Source of the DNA: Verrucomicrobiales bacterium
Lineage (GTDB): Bacteria; Verrucomicrobiota; Verrucomicrobiia; Limisphaerales; UBA1100
Direction of reading: 5' to 3'
Assembly (NCBI GenBank): GCA_002724615.1
Contig: PBPF01000061.1
Span: 1 to 5,985 of the forward strand
Length of the DNA stretch: 5,985 nucleotides
Shown here: piece by piece, positions 1-4,600 of the stretch
Layout: each line of letters starts with the position of its first letter
Numbering within the stretch: position 1 is the stretch's first letter
Notes under the pieces: generated by a model
Told to the model about the DNA's origin: nothing
The model's input: the letters and a program-made list of their open reading frames with translations, nothing else
The model's database searches: none
Translations under genes and position numbers: made by a program

Positions 1-573
1 TCCGGAAATCTTTCTATAATAGAAAACCTGATCCAGATTGATGGGGCGCCCCGTCCATGTGGGCTTGGAATGGGAAATGTCGGGCAACTCACCAATCCAG
101 TAGACCGGCCAACCATCCGGAAGACTGGTGCCATCCTCGAAAGTGGGGATTGATGAATGTGTCTCAAAATTCTGATTAGTGGCATTGACCTCGACTTGTT
201 TGATTTCATAACCAACGTAAAACTTGCCTGGTTCCCAGTATTGGTCGCCGAACATAAGACTGTTGGACCGGTTGGTTAGCCACTGCATATAACCAGTTAG
301 CGAGTTCTCCTGTGCATCAACAAATTTTGGCACGTAACTGGCCGCATTTGCCTTTGGCCATTGCGACAATAGGCCACGCCATCTGATCTGTGCATCTCCG
401 GTGGGGTTTCGGTAATCCGGACGGGTAATTGTACTGTCAAGGGGGTTGACTTCCCATGCGGGCGCGTCCTTTGGGTATCCACTTCCCAAAAGATTGGGAT
501 CACTCAACGAGCCATCACCCATGGCTGTCATGGCCCGGTGGTTGGCCTTCCATGCCGTGGTGCCGCCGTCGGT
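1..573 (-). other. Unrecognised C-terminal stretch of the downstream protease, cut by the window
   Basis: Residues 350-540 of the downstream gene. It is rich in Trp, Tyr, Asn and Pro (for example WRGLLSQWPKA, GDQYWEPGKFYVGYEI, PDGWPVYWIGEL). It contains no Cys and no HExxH. The helix-like patch YVPKFVDAQENSLTGYMQWL is followed by beta-like segments. I cannot assign it to a family. It may be an insertion in the metzincin fold, a separate module, or a sign that the catalytic domain is broken here. Hand-counted GC falls from about 60 % near the gene start (1381-1620) to about 48 % at 1-240. Confidence 0.6.
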
Positions 574-1620
574 AACCTGCCTAAGCTTGATGGGGATACG
601 ACTCTCAAGCAGGTACTGGTTGGCCTCCAAAAGGGCCGCGTTGATCTGGGGCTGCACGGCAGCCTGTGTTGCGCCTGCTCCCGCAGTATAAAGAAAAAGT
701 ATATCGATGTTCTGGTAGGTTTCGAAGGCCTTGAAACGATCGAGTACATCCTGTGGAATGGTGTTATCCCGTCTCGGGTTGCCTTCCCTGTCGTGCACAC
801 GCCATTTGTTGGCTGCCAGCAAACTTGAGGGAACGCGCAGGGCCGCAAGGGAAGGCTGCAGTCGCGCGCGGGCTATATCGTGTCTGGAAATAGGATGTGG
901 TGGCGCAAAATACGGCAGGGGCGCGTCGGCCTCCACGGTGGCGACAGTGGTGGGCGGAATGTGTGTCGGCAATAATTGTTCCTGACCACAAGCACCACAG
1001 CGATCGATGCCGTCGTTTCCGCGCCGGGCACTGGCTATACGCCGGGACAGTGCAGCGGCATCGCCGTTTGAACCGTGCTTGCGCTGATGTTCCCGGGAAG
1101 CGACGGATGGGGTTTCGCAAACACCGCATTTCCCAACGCGTGTGGGATCGACCTCAAGGATCACATATAGGTCACCGCGCACATGGTTGATTTCAAACTG
1201 CCTTCCATCGGCAAGCGTCACGCGCCCACACAGCAAGTCGCCCGAGCGGCCCAACACCACCAAAGAATCCGCCGGCTGAGACTCCACCACGGCCATTACG
1301 CCCTGGTCGCCGTGGTGCTGGGTCTGATGCTGCGCCACGAGACCGGTGAGGTCGAGATCGGGGAACAGGTTCAAACGAAAACGGTCGCCAATTTGAAGGA
1401 CATTTTGCCAGCCGTCCGGGTTCAAGCGAACCCAGCGATGGCGCTTGGCGATATTGTGCCCGAGGAATTCACTCGGCACATCCGCCTCGGGCACATCGGC
1501 AAACAAACCGGGCATCTCCTCTGCCCCGCCACGCAGGGTGAGCAGGGCAATAATTCCTCCCGCCACCGCGACCGCCAGCAGCGTCCAGAAATAGATTTTC
1601 TTGCTAGTTGCCTTGGCCAT
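1..1620 (-). CDS. Membrane-anchored or secreted reprolysin-like (M12-type) metalloprotease zymogen (3' partial)
   Basis: Reading from the ATG at 1620-1618, I translated all 540 codons to position 1 and found no stop; the 3' end lies outside the window. The start is supported by an N-terminal basic stretch (MAKATSKK) followed by a hydrophobic run at residues 9-29, and by its position one base after the upstream stop. Starting at Met36 would lose this segment. Residues about 80-160 resemble an M12B-type propeptide (FRLNLFPDLDLTG, then GRVTLADGRQFEI), followed by the cysteine-switch-like GKCGVCET at 163-170. A second pair, RCGAC, is at 207-211. Residues 302-349 (IDILFLYT, a helix with ANQYLLES, then IPIKLRQV) match the first strand, helix and second strand of bacterial metzincins. 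Residues 350-540 are unrecognised and hold no HExxH, so the catalytic motif is either further downstream or absent. The likely role is an exported protease held inactive by its propeptide and working alongside the upstream gene. Confidence 0.92.
   Translation of the reverse strand, partial: MAKATSKKIYFWTLLAVAVAGGIIALLTLRGGAEEMPGLFADVPEADVPSEFLGHNIAKRHRWVRLNPDGWQNVLQIGDRFRLNLFPDLDLTGLVAQHQTQHHGDQGVMAVVESQPADSLVVLGRSGDLLCGRVTLADGRQFEINHVRGDLYVILEVDPTRVGKCGVCETPSVASREHQRKHGSNGDAAALSRRIASARRGNDGIDRCGACGQEQLLPTHIPPTTVATVEADAPLPYFAPPHPISRHDIARARLQPSLAALRVPSSLLAANKWRVHDREGNPRRDNTIPQDVLDRFKAFETYQNIDILFLYTAGAGATQAAVQPQINAALLEANQYLLESRIPIKLRQVTDGGTTAWKANHRAMTAMGDGSLSDPNLLGSGYPKDAPAWEVNPLDSTITRPDYRNPTGDAQIRWRGLLSQWPKANAASYVPKFVDAQENSLTGYMQWLTNRSNSLMFGDQYWEPGKFYVGYEIKQVEVNATNQNFETHSSIPTFEDGTSLPDGWPVYWIGELPDISHSKPTWTGRPINLDQVFYYRKISG
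574..717 (-). other. Opening strand-helix-strand of a metzincin catalytic domain
   Basis: Residues 302-349 of the downstream gene. NIDILFLYTAGAGATQA is the classic first beta-strand and turn (IDVLVVYTPAA in many bacterial reprolysin-like enzymes). It is followed by helix A (INAALLEANQYLLES) and the second strand (RIPIKLRQV). Family members then usually proceed to HExxHxxGxxH within roughly 130-160 residues; none is seen in the 190 residues left in the window. Confidence 0.75.
1111..1395 (-). other. Reprolysin-type propeptide core with cysteine-switch-like motif
   Basis: Residues 76-170 of the downstream gene. The run from LQIGDRFRLNLFPDLDL through SGDLLCGRVTLADGRQFEI to GDLYVILEVDP follows the beta-strand pattern of M12B propeptides. 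It ends with GKCGVCET (nt 1111-1134). In ADAMs and snake-venom reprolysins the propeptide switch reads P-K-M-C-G-V-T, where the Cys caps the active-site zinc. Here the K, C-G-V and final T are retained in similar spacing. The likely function is keeping the enzyme latent until the propeptide is removed. Confidence 0.68.
1531..1620 (-). other. N-terminal membrane anchor or signal peptide of the downstream protease
   Basis: Residues 1-30. A basic N-terminus (Lys3, Lys7, Lys8) is followed by an uninterrupted hydrophobic run at residues 9-29 (IYFWTLLAVAVAGG, then IIALLTL) ending at Arg30. An A-V-A at 18-20 could be cut by signal peptidase I, but hydrophobicity continues past it, which favours an uncleaved N-in/C-out anchor. 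Either way the rest of the protein is exported. Confidence 0.82.
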
Positions 1621-1624
1621 GTTA
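1618..1624 (-). promoter_or_regulatory. Stop-start junction TAACATG, probable translational coupling
   Basis: The upstream gene ends TAA, one C intervenes, and the next gene begins ATG. The 20 bases before the ATG contain only an isolated GAG and no AGGAGG-like Shine-Dalgarno, so re-initiation by ribosomes finishing the upstream gene is the simplest explanation. There is no room for a promoter or terminator between the genes. Confidence 0.8.
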
Positions 1625-4600
1625 ATTGCCGCTCGAGGCAGCTGTCCCGCGGTGCAAGCTCACATTTATCTTCACCTGTCCTTCCGCCCCATTCACGCCA
1701 TCCACCAAGAACTGGATTCGCTGCCCGGCCTTTAATGTCACACCGGGGATGGATACGTAACTGGCCGGACCAGGTCGACGTCGGTCGTTGTCGTTGGCCA
1801 CTCGTGGGCCACCATTGGGCAGGATGACGGTGAGTGTGGTGTCAATGCCGCTCCCGGCAGTACCGCCTCGCACTTCATAAACGCCATCCGCCGGCACAAC
1901 CATATGCCACCATACCGAACGACCGTGATAAGCCTGTCGGTTGTCGTTGGTGCGAATGGTGTCTACCTCACCACTGCCGCGGGTGGCTCCGCGGTTATGC
2001 CCAAGCGTGGAGCCGGCAAGACTTTGGTCGGGTCGGGCCTTTATTTGAACAAGGAGACTTCCAGCGGAATCATCGTTGGAAGGACGCCCGCCGGCAGGCA
2101 CGGGCGAAGGATTGTTTTGTCCGGGCAACCGAATACCAATGCCACCGCCCGGCCGGTTTACAGGTCGCGTACCGGTACCCACACCGGGCCGGGACGAGCC
2201 GCCGTTCTGAACGCCACCACCCGGCTTGCGATTGGGTCCCGTGGAAACTGTACGACCTCCACCACGACCACCCAACGTTTGCCCCCCGCTGCCACGACTA
2301 TTCCCATTTTGCCTCTGTCCACCGTTGCCGCTGGCACGCTGATCACCAACACCTCCGCCACGACCAGTGCCCGCAAGAATGGGTGAACGACTGCGGTCAG
2401 GTACAGGAACACGAAGCGGTTCGTCCCATCCCGAACCTGCACGGCCCGAGCCATTGTCGTCGCGGTAAAAACTGACAATCTTGCCCACCGTATTCATAGC
2501 GCGAACATTGTCATAATGCAGCGGCTCATTGGCGCGCTGCATGGCCAACGGCAGTGTCAGGCCCGGCGCATGGCCGGGGGATTTGCCCTGCCAGTAAACG
2601 CCCGGGCTGGAGAAACGCGGAATGCGGGTATAGAAAGGAGTATTCGGGGTTGCATGAACCAACTGGCCTGAATCGTTAATTAAATCCCTGTAAGCCATGA
2701 TGGTACAAAATCTATGGGTATTGATGGTGCCGTTATTAAAGTGGCCGGCGATAAAGTGGCTGCCCATGGCAAGATATTCATCGCGCACCATGGGCCCCGG
2801 TCCCTCCACAAATGCACCTCCACCCGCGCCGGAAACTGTATTGTTGCCATAAGGGCTGAACGCGACCATGGAATTGTTTACAGTCAACGGCGGGTTGTTT
2901 GCTATATCGTTTGGATTCAGGCTATCGCCCTGTGCGTGGCCCGCTCCCATCAGGTGCCCCATCTCATGCGCGAATGAATAGTTGCTAATCGCCTGACTGA
3001 GTTTCACCACCATCAAGTGCGTAGAATCGCGGTTCATCATTATATTTTGCGCCAATGGATTGGTGGCAGCGGATCGCACGGGAGTAAACTCGGTTTGATA
3101 GACAAACTGTTGGCCATTCACAGTCACTCGGTAACTATCAACCGTGACCTTGGTCGGAGCCTTGTATACGGCGCCCGGATTGGGGGTTAAACGAATGATG
3201 CCCTGCAAATCCTGCCAGGCAAACTGGTGTTTACTGGCATCAAACTGCACTTCTATGCGGCCGGGCGACACAACCGTGGTGGATGAGTTTCCTGTGACAG
3301 TGAAGGCTGCACCTGTTCCCGTGAAAGTCTCGTCGTAAAACGGCGTATCCGAACTAAAATCAGAATACAACTGAAGCTGAACAATCTCACCTGTATCCAG
3401 TTCATCTGGTGAAAGGAATATCTCCACCCGCGCGGTACCGACGATGGAGGGTTGCTGTTTATTAAACAGTGCCAAGGCCTCAAAATCCTGAAAAGAACGA
3501 TTATAAACCCGGATATCATCCACGCTTGCCTTCAAACGTGATGTTTCCATCTGGCCCACCCAAACAACATCAGTAGAATTCAAGTCCGTCGACAATCCCG
3601 TAGCACCACCCACTCGTTGCCCATCCACATAAAGATCCACCTTACCCGTGGCATCGCGTGTAGCCATCACCAGATGCCAGGTTGAATCATTCAATGTCAG
3701 GTCATTATTGAGATCTGACACAGTTTCGTTACCTCCCTGTCGGAGGAATAGTTTCCCATTGCTATCTACTCCAAATGCCCAAGTGTTGTCCGTTGTGCCT
3801 GCAGGCTTCCAGTTTCCAATAAACGTAGCATTGGAACCTCCGGAGACGCTGACATTCTGCACCCACATGGAAACCGTGTAACTGCCCGTTCCAAATGAGA
3901 ATGGCTGAGGTGTTGGGTTGGTATCCTTCCAACGGGTCAGGTTCAGGAATTGATAACGGCCTGGACCCACGTTTTGTGAACCATCAACCAGATAAGCCCC
4001 ATTGATGTCATCCACACCAAACCTCCCATCAGCCGTGGTGGCACCGTTCTGCGCGGTGCCGGTGGCGTTGCCGATCGTGTCCACCACCATTTGCGGGGCA
4101 TCGGTCTCCAGGATCGGGTAATAGTAGATGAGGCCACTGTCCAAGTCGGAAACACTCGTGGTTGGCAATTCCCAGCCGTCGGCAAAGATTTGTTTAATTT
4201 CCGCGTCCGACAAGGCACGAGAGAAAAATTTGATGTCATCAAGCCGGCCATGCATTGGGTAAGCTGGGAATGTCGAACGCTTGCCAAACATCAAAGGTTG
4301 CTCATTTGGCAATGCACTAATCAGCGCTGTAGAAGATGCTGATGCCACCTGCTGACCATCGCGCCAGAGGGTCAAGGCGTTATCCAGTCGACGAACGACG
4401 ACATGATACCATTGCGTTCGCACCCAGTTTAAGTGCGACGTAGTTGCCAGCGTCGGTGCGGTGATCACAGCACCGCCAAGATAGAAATTCAGTTTGGCAT
4501 CACGCGACTGGCCATTGGTGTTTTCCAGCATCAACTCAAAGTCACCCATCGCCCCATTAGCAAACAGCACCCGCCGACTGTCCCCCACAACATCTGCCAC

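Noticed and set aside
297..1129. Three minus-strand open frames (297-503, 528-848, 764-1129) in other frames
   Set aside because: They are shadows of the single continuous 540-codon frame from 1620 to 1. Their translations are Arg/Pro-rich with no domain.
1622..1660. C-terminal sorting signal (LPXTG, PEP-CTERM or type IX-like) on the upstream protease
   Set aside because: The final residues are a short Ser/Ala/Gly tail with no sorting motif and no hydrophobic segment.
1183..1827. Plus-strand open frame of 214 codons across the gene junction
   Set aside because: It lies antisense to the end of one protease and the start of the next, both well supported, and its translation has no recognisable domain.
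2075..2458. Tandem repeat or CRISPR-like array in the GC-rich stretch
   Set aside because: The repetition is only amino-acid composition bias; no DNA unit repeats with constant spacing.
1834..2475. Plus-strand open frames of 213 and 160 codons (the second at 1904-2386)
   Set aside because: They are antisense to the PPC domain and the Gly-rich linker, where GC-rich low-complexity sequence suppresses stops. No domain or start signal supports them.
3943..4287. Minus-strand out-of-frame open frame of 114 codons inside the LamG region
   Set aside because: It overlaps the real frame, whose LamG motifs are clear; the alternative translation has no domain.
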